Origin: Caldilinea sp. CFX5
GTDB lineage: Bacteria; Chloroflexota; Anaerolineae; Caldilineales; Caldilineaceae
Length of the DNA stretch: 64,000 nucleotides
Direction: 5' to 3'
NCBI GenBank assembly: GCA_021405325.1
Contig: QWII01000053.1
Location: forward strand, 1-64,000
How positions within the stretch are numbered: position 1 is the stretch's first letter; every line of letters begins with the position of its first letter. The notes under the pieces are model-generated. The model saw nothing but the letters and a program-made list of their open reading frames with translations. It ran no database searches and was not told where the DNA came from. Below are positions 26,957 through 37,511 of this stretch, piece by piece. A program made the position numbers and the translations under genes.

Positions 26957-29413
26957 TCACCAGAGTTTCCACCACGGCTTGCTGGCCTTCTTCTCTGCTT
27001 CGACGGCAGCCGGCTTGTCTTCTGCGCTTAGAACCGGCGGTTCCAAAATCCCATTCAAAATTGCCTGCCGATTAGTTACCGTTGCAACCTTAAGGCACTG
27101 GAGAGACAATTCGTTGGCAGCGAAGTAGTGGTTTAGTATCTTAATCTGTTCAATGCTAATCTTCCATTCCGGTTCAAACTCGCGTTGTTGCAAAATGGCA
27201 AAGAGTGCATTGGCATAGTTCTGCCAGCTTTGTGAAGTGTCGGTAGGCAAGGGAGTAGGATTATTTGCTGTAAGATGGGCAGATGTAATTATTAAGGAAT
27301 CTTTCCCTAGTTCAATCACTACTTGTATCAAACGCGGGTAGATAGCTATCGCTTCTTGTAATTCTTCTTGATGGAGATTCAGTGTTTCGCGTGCAAAAAG
27401 TCGTGCGTAAGACCAAGCATAGAATAGACTATAATCAAATGCAACGTGTGGTGTTATTTCACGGGAAATTGATCTTGTGCGCGAGATAACAAGATTAACT
27501 TCTCGTGAGAGCGAATTAGATCGAGAGCGTGCCCGGGTAAGAGCCAGAACGAGATCGATCTCACTTGTGAGAACACTAGCGATTCCAGTCTCTAGATCGC
27601 TAGTAATTGTGCTTGCACGCATTAACGCGAGTGAGAGATCGCGCTTGTTAATGATCTCGCTCTCGATTTCGCGAGCAACCTCACGAGCAAGTGCGCTCTC
27701 GCCTGCAAGATCGAGGGCGAAAGAAATCGCCATAAAAATGTAGACTAATCGAACAATTCCCTGCCATTTAGCCAACATGTTCGCTGTCCTACCTTTTCGT
27801 TCAGCCCATATCAAAATCCAGAGCAGCACTGGATCTTCTTCTACCAATTGATCAACCCCTTGCTGCATGGCAAAAAAGAAATCATTGGCGCTCTCCTCAC
27901 TCAGCAAGCTGGTCGTCAATAGAAAGACCTCGCGCCAGCGATCATCCCCTAAATGGTCAGCAATCAAGCGCACCACCGCACCGCTGGCCTGGTTTTGTTT
28001 GAGGTAATGGGCTGTAAAATATTCCTGAAAGGTAAGATGGGAAAAGGAATAAATCTCTTTGGCCCGTTCGACCAGAATGCTGTGTTGGGCCTCAATCGCC
28101 TTGAGGACGATCTGACCATCCAGGTCGGCAACGGCTTTGATATTGGGCAAGGTGGCCAGATAGTCGGTGATCCACCCTTCCAGATCGCGCCGGCGAAAGA
28201 AGTATTCGCCCTTTTGAAAGGTGCGGTAGGCAATGCGGGCAAAGAGTTCCTTTTTGCGTTGGGGAGAAAGTTCCCGATAAATCTTCTCATCGGTGTGCAG
28301 GGCGTCACGGTCGATCTGGCGACTCGCATCCCACCGCTTCAAGAGGACATCCAGCGCATCCTCATAGAGTTCGGCGTGGGTCGGCGGGAAGGCACGATCT
28401 GTGGCAAAGGCCAGGCAGACCAACGAGAGCAAGAGCGGGGTATTGCACAATTCATAGACCCCCTTCTGCTCCGGCTTCCGTAACTCCTGCATAAAAAAGT
28501 CATACGTGGCTTTGTCCTCATCAAACCACTTTGCGGCATAGGCAGCAATCTGCTCTGGAGTAAAGTCAGCCACCTCCACCGTCTTGAAGTTCTCAAAAAT
28601 GTACTCGCTGGCCGCAATGCGACAAGTGATGAGGTGTTGACAGCGGTCATATTGCCGCACAAAATCGCGCAATTGGTGAGTAAGGCGGTCGCGCTTTTTG
28701 CCTTCATAGCGCACCTCATCCAGACCATCAAAGACCAGCAATGCTTTGCCCTCTTCCAGCAACAACTTCACAAAGGGGGCGGCATCCGGCACCTGGCAGA
28801 CGGCAAACCGGCTGACAATAAAGGCAAAGAGATCTTCGTTCTTGCTGCGCGTCCATTCGTGCAACGAGACAAAGATGGGGATACGGTCAATGGTCCGTTC
28901 ACGCGCCGCTTGCATGGTAATGTATTTGAGGAAGGTCGTCTTGCCCGCCCCCGGCTTGCCCAGAATATAGAAATGGGTGGGGTACTCCCCTAGCATCCCC
29001 TGCTGAATCAGTGTCAAACCGCTGACCCGTTCCTGTTGCCCGTGCGCTTGCCGGAAGGAATCGGGATCGGCCTGGTGCAGTTCCTCAATGTTAGCCCGCC
29101 GCTGTGCGGTCAATTGCCTGTGGATAAAGACATCGGTAAAGACGTTATCCAACGGCGCATCGACCGTCGCGCCGATGACGCGCAGGCTGCCATAGTGGCG
29201 GATCAAGCTGTCGCGATAGGTCTGTTCGGCCTTGCCCCAGTCGAAGCTTTGCCAGGGTGATTGCGCCGTTTCTTTCTTGATTTCAATCGGCCCGAAAAAG
29301 TTGATCGTATAGGCGATGCGGTCGCGCCCGGTAAAGTCGCCGCCGCCGGTAGTGACATCGTTGGTCGTCGCGCCGCCACCGGTCTGGATGGAGGGCTGTT
29401 CATTCGTGGGCAT
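26957..29413 (-). CDS. NACHT-domain STAND NTPase (candidate phage-defence NLR)
   Basis: ATG 29413 with AAGGAG upstream gives 818 residues; an earlier ATG at 29440 lacks a ribosome site. A glycine-rich N-terminal motif (TTGGGDFTGRDRI) is followed by the NACHT module: Walker A GKPGAGKTT (152-160), Walker B LLVFDGLDE (225-233) and sensor LITCRIAAS (261-269). HLTFQEYFTAHYL marks the end of the NTPase. The C-terminal 350 residues include a helical region with repeated SRE/ARE words (about 560-650). Bacterial NACHT proteins are known to defend against phage; the effector here is not evident. A lone gene in an accessory region next to an IS. Confidence 0.85.
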   Translation of the reverse strand: MPTNEQPSIQTGGGATTNDVTTGGGDFTGRDRIAYTINFFGPIEIKKETAQSPWQSFDWGKAEQTYRDSLIRHYGSLRVIGATVDAPLDNVFTDVFIHRQLTAQRRANIEELHQADPDSFRQAHGQQERVSGLTLIQQGMLGEYPTHFYILGKPGAGKTTFLKYITMQAARERTIDRIPIFVSLHEWTRSKNEDLFAFIVSRFAVCQVPDAAPFVKLLLEEGKALLVFDGLDEVRYEGKKRDRLTHQLRDFVRQYDRCQHLITCRIAASEYIFENFKTVEVADFTPEQIAAYAAKWFDEDKATYDFFMQELRKPEQKGVYELCNTPLLLSLVCLAFATDRAFPPTHAELYEDALDVLLKRWDASRQIDRDALHTDEKIYRELSPQRKKELFARIAYRTFQKGEYFFRRRDLEGWITDYLATLPNIKAVADLDGQIVLKAIEAQHSILVERAKEIYSFSHLTFQEYFTAHYLKQNQASGAVVRLIADHLGDDRWREVFLLTTSLLSEESANDFFFAMQQGVDQLVEEDPVLLWILIWAERKGRTANMLAKWQGIVRLVYIFMAISFALDLAGESALAREVAREIESEIINKRDLSLALMRASTITSDLETGIASVLTSEIDLVLALTRARSRSNSLSREVNLVISRTRSISREITPHVAFDYSLFYAWSYARLFARETLNLHQEELQEAIAIYPRLIQVVIELGKDSLIITSAHLTANNPTPLPTDTSQSWQNYANALFAILQQREFEPEWKISIEQIKILNHYFAANELSLQCLKVATVTNRQAILNGILEPPVLSAEDKPAAVEAEKKASKPWWKLW

Positions 29414-29570
29414 GGCTCGCGCTCCTTGCGAAACTGACATAGGTCAGGGCTGAGTGATTGGGTCAACGCAGCCTTTATTTTACGTCAGTATGGGTTGTCT
29501 TTGAAATTTTGGGTGCTGGCTTGGTGCGTATGGGGTAGCCAACGCCTTTCCCTGTAGAAGGTCGCTTCAA

Positions 29571-30716
29571 TTACCCCTTTGGGGGTTCCAGCAAAAACTG
29601 CCAATAGTTGCTGCGGTCGATCCGTTGGACGATACTGCCGGGGTAGCTTTGCAAAAAGTCGGTTGGCTCTTTGAATTTGGCGGTGGGGTTCCACTTGAAT
29701 TCATAGCCACGCAGCAGACCATCGGCCTCTTCTACATAGTCAATTTCTTTTTGATCATAGGTGCGCCAGAAGTATTGGTTGGCAAATTGCTGGTGATAGC
29801 GCAGATATTTCATTCGCTCGACAATACAGAAATTCTCCCATAATGCCCCTACATCATTACGCAAGGCGAGCGGGGCAAAGTTTTGAATCAGGCTGTTGCG
29901 AACGCCCAAATCATAGAAGTAGATTTTGACCGATTTTGCCACTTCTTTGCGCAGGTTGCGGCTAAACGCGCCCAGCCGAAAGAGAATAAAACATTGTTCG
30001 AGCAGATCAACATAGTTGACGACAGTACGGCGATCAACACCCAATACCTGACCAATCTCCTGGTAGGAAATCTCTTGGCCGATCTGGCGGGCCAACAATT
30101 CGAGCAATTTAATCAGCACGGTTGATTTGCTCATGCCGACAAACGCCAGCGCCTCCCGGTAGAGATAGTTCGAGACCAGTTCATCCAATTCAATCCGCGC
30201 TTCCTGTTCGGAAAGATCGACAATCGATGGGTAAGCGCCAAAACGCAACAAGAAATCGAGACGGGGTTCGACGGCACTATAGCCCTGGTCGCCGGACAAC
30301 TCCTGCAAGGCCAGCGGATAAAGTTCAAAACGGTACATACGACCGGTCAATGGTTCCGCCGCCTGATTGACCAGGGTAAAGGACGATGAACCTGTGGCAA
30401 TCACCTGCATGGTCGGGAATTCGTCAACCAGGATTTTGAGGATGCGGCCAATGTTTTCGATCTGCTGCGCCTCATCCAGCACAACCAAATCCTGGTCGCC
30501 CAAAAACGCTTTCAGCGTGGTTGCCTCTTCGACGGCCAAAGCACGCCGCACTGAGAGCAGATCGCAATTCACGTAGCGTGTGCGTTTGTCGACCTGTGAC
30601 GCCAGGATCTGTTTAACAAGCGTCGTCTTGCCCACGCGGCGCGCACCATACAGGACGATTGTCCGTCCACGAAAAAGATACCGTTCAAGTTGGGCTTGGA
30701 GCAAGCGTGTAATCAT
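29571..30716 (-). CDS. AAA+ ATPase with DUF4143-type C-terminus
   Basis: 381 residues from ATG 30716; a TTG at 30740 is less likely. Walker A is GARRVGKTT (23-31), Walker B LVVLDEAQ (77-84), sensor VIATGSSSF. A winged-helix-like middle (EISYQEIGQVLGVDRRTVVNYVDLLEQ, in parts) and a C-terminal EIDYVEEADG...GYEFKW pattern typical of the DUF4143 nuclease-like fold follow. Such proteins are widespread in accessory regions; cellular role unknown. Expressed from the palindromic promoter at 30745-30796. Confidence 0.85.
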   Translation of the reverse strand: MITRLLQAQLERYLFRGRTIVLYGARRVGKTTLVKQILASQVDKRTRYVNCDLLSVRRALAVEEATTLKAFLGDQDLVVLDEAQQIENIGRILKILVDEFPTMQVIATGSSSFTLVNQAAEPLTGRMYRFELYPLALQELSGDQGYSAVEPRLDFLLRFGAYPSIVDLSEQEARIELDELVSNYLYREALAFVGMSKSTVLIKLLELLARQIGQEISYQEIGQVLGVDRRTVVNYVDLLEQCFILFRLGAFSRNLRKEVAKSVKIYFYDLGVRNSLIQNFAPLALRNDVGALWENFCIVERMKYLRYHQQFANQYFWRTYDQKEIDYVEEADGLLRGYEFKWNPTAKFKEPTDFLQSYPGSIVQRIDRSNYWQFLLEPPKG

Positions 30717-30744
30717 TATTATGTAAAACAAAACAACCAAATGC

Positions 30745-30796
30745 TATAAATTACAATAATTTTGACATTGAGATGTCAAAATTATTGTAATTTATA
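30745..30796. promoter_or_regulatory. AT-rich palindrome L (24-nt perfect arms) containing symmetric promoters
   Basis: Arms 30745-30768 and 30773-30796 are exact complements around TGAG. On the minus strand it contains TTGACA (30774-30779), 18 nt, then TGTAAT (30750-30755), facing the ATPase gene. By symmetry the same promoter exists on the plus strand (30762-30767 and 30786-30791), directed into the 3' end of the BTAD regulator. It starts 22 nt after that regulator's stop, so it could also act as a terminator. Confidence 0.6.
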
Positions 30797-30818
30797 ACGC
30801 AACGATTGTCAAAGTCGA

Positions 30819-33800
30819 TTAGTGCTGTAGTGCTAACGCTTCGGTAAAAGCCAGCGCATAAGCCAACGCTTCCTCGGCAGACATGGCGGCTCCCTCCTGC
30901 CAAGCCGTTGTGTAGGACGCTGCGGTCAGTTGCCCACAGGTCGCCTCGCGAAATTGCTCGTAGTCGGCCTGATCCGCCGGCGTGAGAAACGGGGGCAGAG
31001 TGGTGAAGAGACTGTGCGCAGCGCTCAGTAGACGGGCCGCCCGTTGCCCATCACCTAGCTGGCTGGCGACACCCGCCAGACCGGCCAGACAGCGGGCGAT
31101 CAACGGCTGGCGGCTGGTCGCCCGGCTGAGTTGTAAACTTTCGACAAAGCGTTGTTGTGCGGCAGACAGATCATGCGCAAAGAGCGCCACCATCGCTAGG
31201 TGGTGCAGAACAACGGCCAGTCCCGACTTAGACCCTAACGTCTGAAAGAGGGTGCGGCTGGCTTCTCCTGAGCGCTGCGCCAGATCCAGTTCACCTACAT
31301 AACGGGCGGTTTCGGCCAAGGCGCAGAGCAGCCAGGCTTCATCTTGTTTGATTCCCAACATCTGTGTCAAGGGCAATGTTTCTTGCAGCAGACGCATTTC
31401 CTCAGCGTAATCCCCCCGCCGGCTGGCGAGTTGCGCCGCGACATTGAGCGCCTGCATGATGCTGCGCGCATCGCCATTTTTGCGCGCCAGGTGTAGACTC
31501 TCTTGCAGGTAGGCGCTGGTTCTCACCAGATCATTCTCTTGCTCAAAGACCAGTTGCGCCAGATCGCCTAACAGTTGGGCAATCCGCCGCTCCTCGCCCA
31601 GGGTGCGCAGGAGGGCAAGCGCTTCCTCAAAATAAATAATGGCGCAGGGCTTATCAAGGTGAATGTAATACCAGCCAATCGACCGCAAGGCTAGCGCGAT
31701 CCCCAACTGATCATCCAGTTCACGGGCCAGCGTAAGACTGACTTGATGGTGCGTAAAGGCCAGTTCCCGCTCACCCTGCGCCCCCAGCAAGTCACCGAGC
31801 CGCACCAGCGCTCTGACACGCAGCGGGGAAGGCGTCACCGTTTGCTGTAAAGCCTGTTGCAACCAATCGCGCCCTTCGCTAATATAGCCACGATGACGCC
31901 AAAAGCTCCCCAGACTGACGGCTAATGCCAGCGCCAGATCGCAGGCGTTGAGTAAGGCCCAGGTCAAGGCGGCGCGCAAATTGTCATGATTGATCTCCAG
32001 ACAATCGAGCATCTGGCGATGTTCTTTGGTATGCAACTTGGCTTCGGCCTCCTGCGCCAGGGCCAGATAGTAATGGCAGTGGCGTTGCTGGGCGGCGCTG
32101 AGTTCCCCCGCCGCCTGCAATTTTTCCAAGAGATATTGCCGGATCAACTCGTGGATGGCATAGCGCTCGGCGTCCAACGGGTTTGTCCCCAGTTGCACCA
32201 GCGATTTATCAACTAACGCCGCCAGTTCCGGCAAAGTAGCGCCGGCAACCTGTTGCGCCGCAATGCCATAAAAGCCGCCACGGAAGACCGCCAGTTGGCG
32301 CAGGAGGTGCTGTTCCGCGGTTGTCAACAAGCGCCAGGAATGGTCAAGGCTGGTATGAAGGCTTTGATGACGCAGGGGGCGATCGCGCATTGGTCGCGCT
32401 GCCAGGGGTTGGCCGTGCGCTAGATCCGCAGCAATTTGAGCGCAGGTAGAATGTTGGGCCGCGCCCGCGGCCAGCTCCAGCGCTAATGGGATCCCTTCGG
32501 TCAACCGGCAGATCTGACTGATGGCCTGGCGTTCGGCCAGATCTGGCGCAAAGTGACGGTGAAGCTGGCGCACGCGTTGCCAGAAGAGCGCCAGCGCCGG
32601 GTATGTGTGTTCGGCGGCGGCTTGACTGGCGCTGCCATTGGCGTGCGCCGGCTGCGCCGTTGGGTAGGCCAGCCCCGTGAGGGTCAGGAGCCATTCGGCT
32701 TGCAACTGTAAGCGTTCGCGCGAGGTGACAAGTACTGTCACATTCGGCGCGCTTTGCAACAATGCGAGCAACAAGGTGACATCGGGCAACAGTTGCTCAT
32801 AGTTATCCAGTACCAGCAACAGCCGCCGCGGGCGCAGCCAGGTGAGCAATTGTTGTTGCGGGCTTTGCGTACTTTTGCGGTCGAGCGCCAGGGCGTTGAG
32901 CAGCGCATCAGGTAAAAATTGCGCCGTGGTGACACCGGCCAAAGCGACAAACGCGGCGCCGGCCGGAAAAGCACTTGTCACCGCGGGTTCGCTGGCGGCA
33001 GCTACTGCCAATCGCGTCTTGCCAATGCCACCTGGCCCAAAGAGGGTGATCAAGCGGCAAGCAGGATTGGTCAGCAACGCACTCAATTCGGCTAATTCTT
33101 GCGTCCGTCCAATGAGTGGCGTTGTGGCGGCGGGAACAGCGAAGAGCGGTTCGTGCGCCGCGTCCGGCAGGGCAATGGCGGGCGACGGCAGCGGGGGCAG
33201 CGCGTGACTTGCGCTTTGCCCGTTCCGCTTGACCGACCACGCTTTGTCGTCACGAATCTGCGCATAGAGGGTCACGGTTTCCTGATCCGGCGCGACCCCC
33301 AACTCCTCATTCAACACCTGACAACAGACCACATATTGGGCCAACGCCGCCGCTCGTTGACCGTTGCGGGCCAGCCACAGCATCAACTGGCGATGCGCTT
33401 CTTCGCGCCACGGTTCCAGCGTCAACAGGCGACGGGTCTGGGTGATGGCCTGGGGCAGATCGCCCTGTTGCTCATAAAGATTGGCTAGCGTATACAAGCC
33501 CTGCACCACCGTTTCCCGATAGTGGGCGCGCTGAACCAGCACCCATTGTTCAAAATCGGGCGCTTCTCGCACATAAAAGCCTTCCAGAAAGTCGCCGCGG
33601 TAGAGCGTCAACGCCGCTTGCAAGGAGGCGACTGGGGCCAGCGCGGCGGCATGACCAACACCGGCCGCAAAGCGCTCCGTGTCCAGGTGATACGGATAGT
33701 CCCGATTGAACGCGGCTTGTTGCCGTTCGATCAAGAGCGCATCCCCAACCAGATCGTGTAGATTCGAGAGACACTTGCTCAGGCTGACGCGGGCCGCAGC

Positions 33801-33971
33801 TTCGGGTTGGTCGCCCCACAAGAGACCGGCCAACGCCGGGCGCGCATGGGGTCGGCCCGTGACCGCGAGATAGTAGAGCAACGCCTGCGCTTTGCTGGAG
33901 CGAAAGCCGGTCACCACCTGACCATGCTGCCGCACTTCCGGCGTGCCAAATAGGGTTAAGGCAAGACGCAT
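30819..33971 (-). CDS. BTAD (SARP-type) STAND transcriptional regulator with TPR tail
   Basis: ATG 33971 with GGAGG upstream gives 1050 residues. Residues 1-95 form the OmpR-like DNA-binding domain and about 100-245 the bacterial transcriptional activation domain (DFEQWVLVQRAHYRETVVQ). The NB-ARC-like NTPase has Walker A GPGGIGKTR (about 312-320) and Walker B LLLVLDNYEQLLPD. Tetratricopeptide-like helices fill 640-1040. Family members activate target genes after ligand-driven ATP binding. It is a close paralogue of the regulator at 47870. A promoter and 22-codon leader ORF precede it. Confidence 0.9.
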   Translation of the reverse strand: MRLALTLFGTPEVRQHGQVVTGFRSSKAQALLYYLAVTGRPHARPALAGLLWGDQPEAAARVSLSKCLSNLHDLVGDALLIERQQAAFNRDYPYHLDTERFAAGVGHAAALAPVASLQAALTLYRGDFLEGFYVREAPDFEQWVLVQRAHYRETVVQGLYTLANLYEQQGDLPQAITQTRRLLTLEPWREEAHRQLMLWLARNGQRAAALAQYVVCCQVLNEELGVAPDQETVTLYAQIRDDKAWSVKRNGQSASHALPPLPSPAIALPDAAHEPLFAVPAATTPLIGRTQELAELSALLTNPACRLITLFGPGGIGKTRLAVAAASEPAVTSAFPAGAAFVALAGVTTAQFLPDALLNALALDRKSTQSPQQQLLTWLRPRRLLLVLDNYEQLLPDVTLLLALLQSAPNVTVLVTSRERLQLQAEWLLTLTGLAYPTAQPAHANGSASQAAAEHTYPALALFWQRVRQLHRHFAPDLAERQAISQICRLTEGIPLALELAAGAAQHSTCAQIAADLAHGQPLAARPMRDRPLRHQSLHTSLDHSWRLLTTAEQHLLRQLAVFRGGFYGIAAQQVAGATLPELAALVDKSLVQLGTNPLDAERYAIHELIRQYLLEKLQAAGELSAAQQRHCHYYLALAQEAEAKLHTKEHRQMLDCLEINHDNLRAALTWALLNACDLALALAVSLGSFWRHRGYISEGRDWLQQALQQTVTPSPLRVRALVRLGDLLGAQGERELAFTHHQVSLTLARELDDQLGIALALRSIGWYYIHLDKPCAIIYFEEALALLRTLGEERRIAQLLGDLAQLVFEQENDLVRTSAYLQESLHLARKNGDARSIMQALNVAAQLASRRGDYAEEMRLLQETLPLTQMLGIKQDEAWLLCALAETARYVGELDLAQRSGEASRTLFQTLGSKSGLAVVLHHLAMVALFAHDLSAAQQRFVESLQLSRATSRQPLIARCLAGLAGVASQLGDGQRAARLLSAAHSLFTTLPPFLTPADQADYEQFREATCGQLTAASYTTAWQEGAAMSAEEALAYALAFTEALALQH

Positions 33972-34094
33972 AGAGAAGCCTCCACGGGTAGATGAAGGTG
34001 GGAACAACCGGGCGCGATCAAAGGGAGAGCCGACGGCACAGCGTTCCTCAACCGGTAATTATCGCGATAGCAAGCTTTGTGGAGAATGCGCGGG

Positions 34095-34163
34095 TCAACG
34101 AAGCGGGCGGCTGAGGCGCAATCTGCACACAGTAGTGGTGTTCATTCGATTCATTGTCATCAT
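34095..34163 (-). CDS. Candidate 22-residue leader peptide upstream of the BTAD regulator
   Basis: ATG 34163 follows AAAGGAGGTG at ideal spacing, the best ribosome site in the window, and opens a 22-codon ORF (MMTMNRMNTTTVCRLRLSRP, then LR) ending at TGA 34095. It lies between a TTGACA promoter and the regulator start 124 nt further on. A short Arg-rich peptide with such strong initiation suggests translational control of the downstream gene. A coding role is not proven. Confidence 0.45.
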   Translation of the reverse strand: MMTMNRMNTTTVCRLRLSRPLR

Positions 34164-34206
34164 TGCACCTCCTTTCATGCTAGTGGGTTGATCAGCCGAT
34201 GATGGC

Positions 34207-34235
34207 ATCGTAACATCCTGCGTAGCCTTTGTCAA
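34207..34235 (-). promoter_or_regulatory. Promoter TTGACA-N17-TACGAT for the leader ORF and BTAD regulator
   Basis: Minus-strand TTGACA (34230-34235) and TACGAT (34207-34212) are separated by 17 nt. The transcript would begin near 34200 and carry the leader ORF and a long untranslated region. Confidence 0.6.
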
Positions 34236-34297
34236 ATGGTTAGCAGATTTATTAGAAAAATGGACAGCAAGTTCACCGCGTTGCTGTCGCGATCCTG

Positions 34298-34306
34298 TGC
34301 TATACT
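34298..34306 (+). promoter_or_regulatory. Extended -10 promoter element for the broken BTAD regulator
   Basis: TGCTATACT is an extended -10 box (TG-N-TATACT) 61 nt upstream of ATG 34367. No good -35 box stands at the right distance. Confidence 0.4.
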
Positions 34307-34366
34307 GTCCCGACAACGCAAAATCGGGATTGTTTGACGGCTTTGTGATCGGTTTGGTACAACCCA

Positions 34367-37300
34367 ATGGTGACTCTCCACATCCAACTGCTGGGTAATT
34401 TTCAACTACGCTACGGCGACCAGGTGGTGACGACCGTCAACCAGCCGCGGCTACAATCGTTGTTGGCCTATCTCTTGCTCCATCGCCATGCCCCGCAGGC
34501 CCGCCACCATCTCGCCTTTACCTTCTGGCCGGATGTGCAGGAAGCGCAGGCACGCAACAATCTGCGCCAAATGCTACACCAGTGGCGCCATGCGTTGCCT
34601 GCCGCCACTCAATTTTTGCAGACCGATGCCAATACGGTGGAGTGGATCGCCGACGGCCCGTTTCGCCTGGATGTCGCTGACTTTGAAGCGGCGGTGCGTC
34701 AGGCCGCCAACCTTGGCCGTAACGCCGACGGGGCGGCAGCCGCGCACGCCTTGCAAACCGCCCTTGCGTTGTACCAAGGCGATCTGCTGCCAAGCTGCTA
34801 TGATGATTGGATCATGGCCGAACGGGATCGGCTGCGCCAACAGGCCCAGCAGCTTTGCCGGCAACTCAGCCAACGGCTTGAAGCCGGGCGCGCATACGCA
34901 GATGCACTAACCGTGGTGCAACGCCTACAGCAACTGGACCCGCTCGACGAAACCACCTATGTGAGCTTGATGCGACTGCACGCCTTGAACCAGGATCGGG
35001 CCAGTGCGCTGCGCGTCTATCATGAGTGCGTCACCCTCTTGCAACGAGAGTTGGGGGTGGAACCGGGTGATGAGTTGCAAGCCGGCTACAAACGGCTGCG
35101 CCAGCTTGAGCGCCAACCAACCATGGCGGCGCCCCAACCAACGCCGCACGCCAGTCTGCTGCCGTTGATTGGTCGCCAACCGGAATGGGAACGGCTGCGG
35201 GCGTGCTGGCAAGCGGCGGCGCGTGGCCAACCGGCGTTGGCGCTCATCACCGGGGAAGCTGGCATTGGCAAGACACGCCTGGCGGAAGAGCTATGGGCGT
35301 GGGCGGCCACGCCAACGCTTCTTTGAAGCGCTGGTTCGTGGACTGCTGGCTGGTCAGGCGCCACTTTTGTTGCTGATCGATGATTTACAGTGGTGCGATC
35401 AAGAAACGCTGGAATGGCTGCATTTTCTGCTGCGCTTTGATGCCAAAGCCCGGTTGCTCGTGGTCGGCACGGCGCGCAGTGAAGAGCTACCGGCCAATCC
35501 GGCGCTCCTCACCCTGGTGCGGGCGTTACAGGGTGGGCGTCAACTGCATGAATTTGCGCTGCCGCCGCTGGATGCCGCCGAGGTGGGCAAATTGGCTGTC
35601 ACCATTAGCACGCGCGAACTTGCCGTCGCCGAGACGATGCACCTTTTTCGTGAGAGTGAAGGCAATCCCCTCTTTGTCGTCGAACTGGTGCGGGCCGGGG
35701 CGTCGCTGGATCATCAGGAGCCAACCCACTGGCGCGCCTTTACGCCCGCGCCCCACGCGATGGACGCGCCCGCTGCCCTCCCGCCCAACCTCTATGCAGT
35801 CATTGCCGGTCGTTTACACCAATTATCGGCGGTGGCGCGCGAATTGATTGGCGTTGCCGCCACCATTGGCCGTGCCTTTACGTTAGGTGTGCTGACGCAG
35901 GCTTGTGACCAGAATGAGGCGACGTTGGTCAACGCCCTCGATGAATTGTGGCAACGGCGCATTATCCGCGAGCAAGGCATCCACACCTACGACTTTAGCC
36001 ATGATAAATTGCGCGACGTCGCCTACCGGGAAATCAGCCCCATGCACCGGCGGCGCCTCCATCGACGGGTGGCCGCGGCGCTGGAAAGCGTGCATACCGA
36101 CGACCTTGATCCGGTGAGCGGACAACTGGCGGCCCACTATGAACAGGCCGGCTTACCTTTGCGCGCCGTAGCCTACTATCAGCAGGCCGGCGCCGTCGCC
36201 CAACGGGTCTATGCCAATGCCGAGGCCATTCATCTTTATGACAAAGGGGTGGTGTTGCTGACGCCATTGCCCGAAACCCCGGAACGCTGGCGACACGAAT
36301 TGGCCTTACAAAATGCCCTGGTGGCGCCGCTGGCAACCAATGCCGGCTATGGCGCGCCGGCATTGATCGCGGCTTGTCAGCGTGCCCGCACGCTGGCCGG
36401 TCAACTGGACACGGCGCCCGACCCGGCGGTGTTGCGAGCGTTGGCGATTGGCAGCGTCGGTCGCTGTTGGTATCGCGAAGCGCAAGATCTGGGTGAACAA
36501 CTGCTGGCGCTGGCCGACCATGCGCAGGATGCGATCCTCTATACGGAAGCGTACTATGTCTTGGGGGTGACTGCGTTTTTTCAGGGCGAATTTCAACGGG
36601 CGCGCCAGCAACTGACGCAAGCGTTGGCCCATTATGCACCGGCCAACTCGCCCATTCACATCGCCCGCTATGCTCAAGACCCCAAAGTCATTTGTCTTTG
36701 CCGGTTGGCGTTGACCCTCTGGTATCTGGGCTATCCTGCCCAGGCGCAGCAGACTACCGCCGACGCCTGGGCCTTTGCACAACAACTGGCGCATCCCTTT
36801 AGCCTGGTCTACTGTTTGTACTGGAACGCCATGGTGCAGCAGCATTGTGGTCAGATCACAGCCATGCAGGTGCGGATTGAAAGCGGTGCAGAGTTGATTC
36901 GCACCCGTCAGCTTGGCACCTTTGCGCACTGGATGGCGAGCCTGCACGGCTGGGCATTGGCGGAACAGGGCGACGTAGTGGCAGGCATGGCCCAGTTGCG
37001 CACCAGCATTGAACAAGCACGGGTGGCCGGCACACAGAACCTTGGGTGTTTTAATTTGGGGCTGCTGGCGGCACAAGCCGGCAAGCAGGGTAACTTTGCC
37101 GATGCGTCGCACTTACTGGATGAAGCGCTGGCGCGAATGGCGACGACGGGAGAAGCGTGGCGCAAAGCGGAGGTGTACCGTTGTCAAGGTGAACTGCTTG
37201 TACAACAGTTTGGCGCTACCGCCGCGAGCGAAGACGCCTTACGCCAGGCCATCGCCCTGGCACAACAGCAAGAAGCCAAAGCGCTGGAATTGCGCGCGGC

Positions 37301-37442
37301 GTTGAGCCTGGCCCGTCTGTGGCACAGCACCGGTAGAGATGACGAAGCGCGCCAGTTATTAACGCCCATCTATGGTTGGTTTACGGAAGGGTTTGATACA
37401 CCGGATTTGCGGGAAGCCGCCGCACTGCTCGAAGTATTATAG
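34367..37442 (+). pseudogene. BTAD/AAA regulator disrupted by an internal frameshifting deletion
   Basis: The first frame (34367-35326) has the OmpR/BTAD domains and a complete Walker A (GEAGIGKTR) but stops soon after. The second frame, shifted by +1, is recognisable from RQRFFEALVRGLLAG near 35305 and carries Walker B (LLLLIDDLQWCD) and TPR-like helices to 37442. In this family roughly 90-100 residues normally separate Walker A from RQRFFEAL; here they are absent. So an internal deletion of a few hundred base pairs with loss of frame occurred around 35300-35310. A functional split protein is unlikely because the NTPase is cut between its Walker motifs. Confidence 0.8.
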
Positions 37443-37511
37443 TATAATGGCTATACGTGACGTTCTGTCCCCCAAAGGTTTACCAAGGTTTCCACCAAAA
37501 CGCCTTATCGC

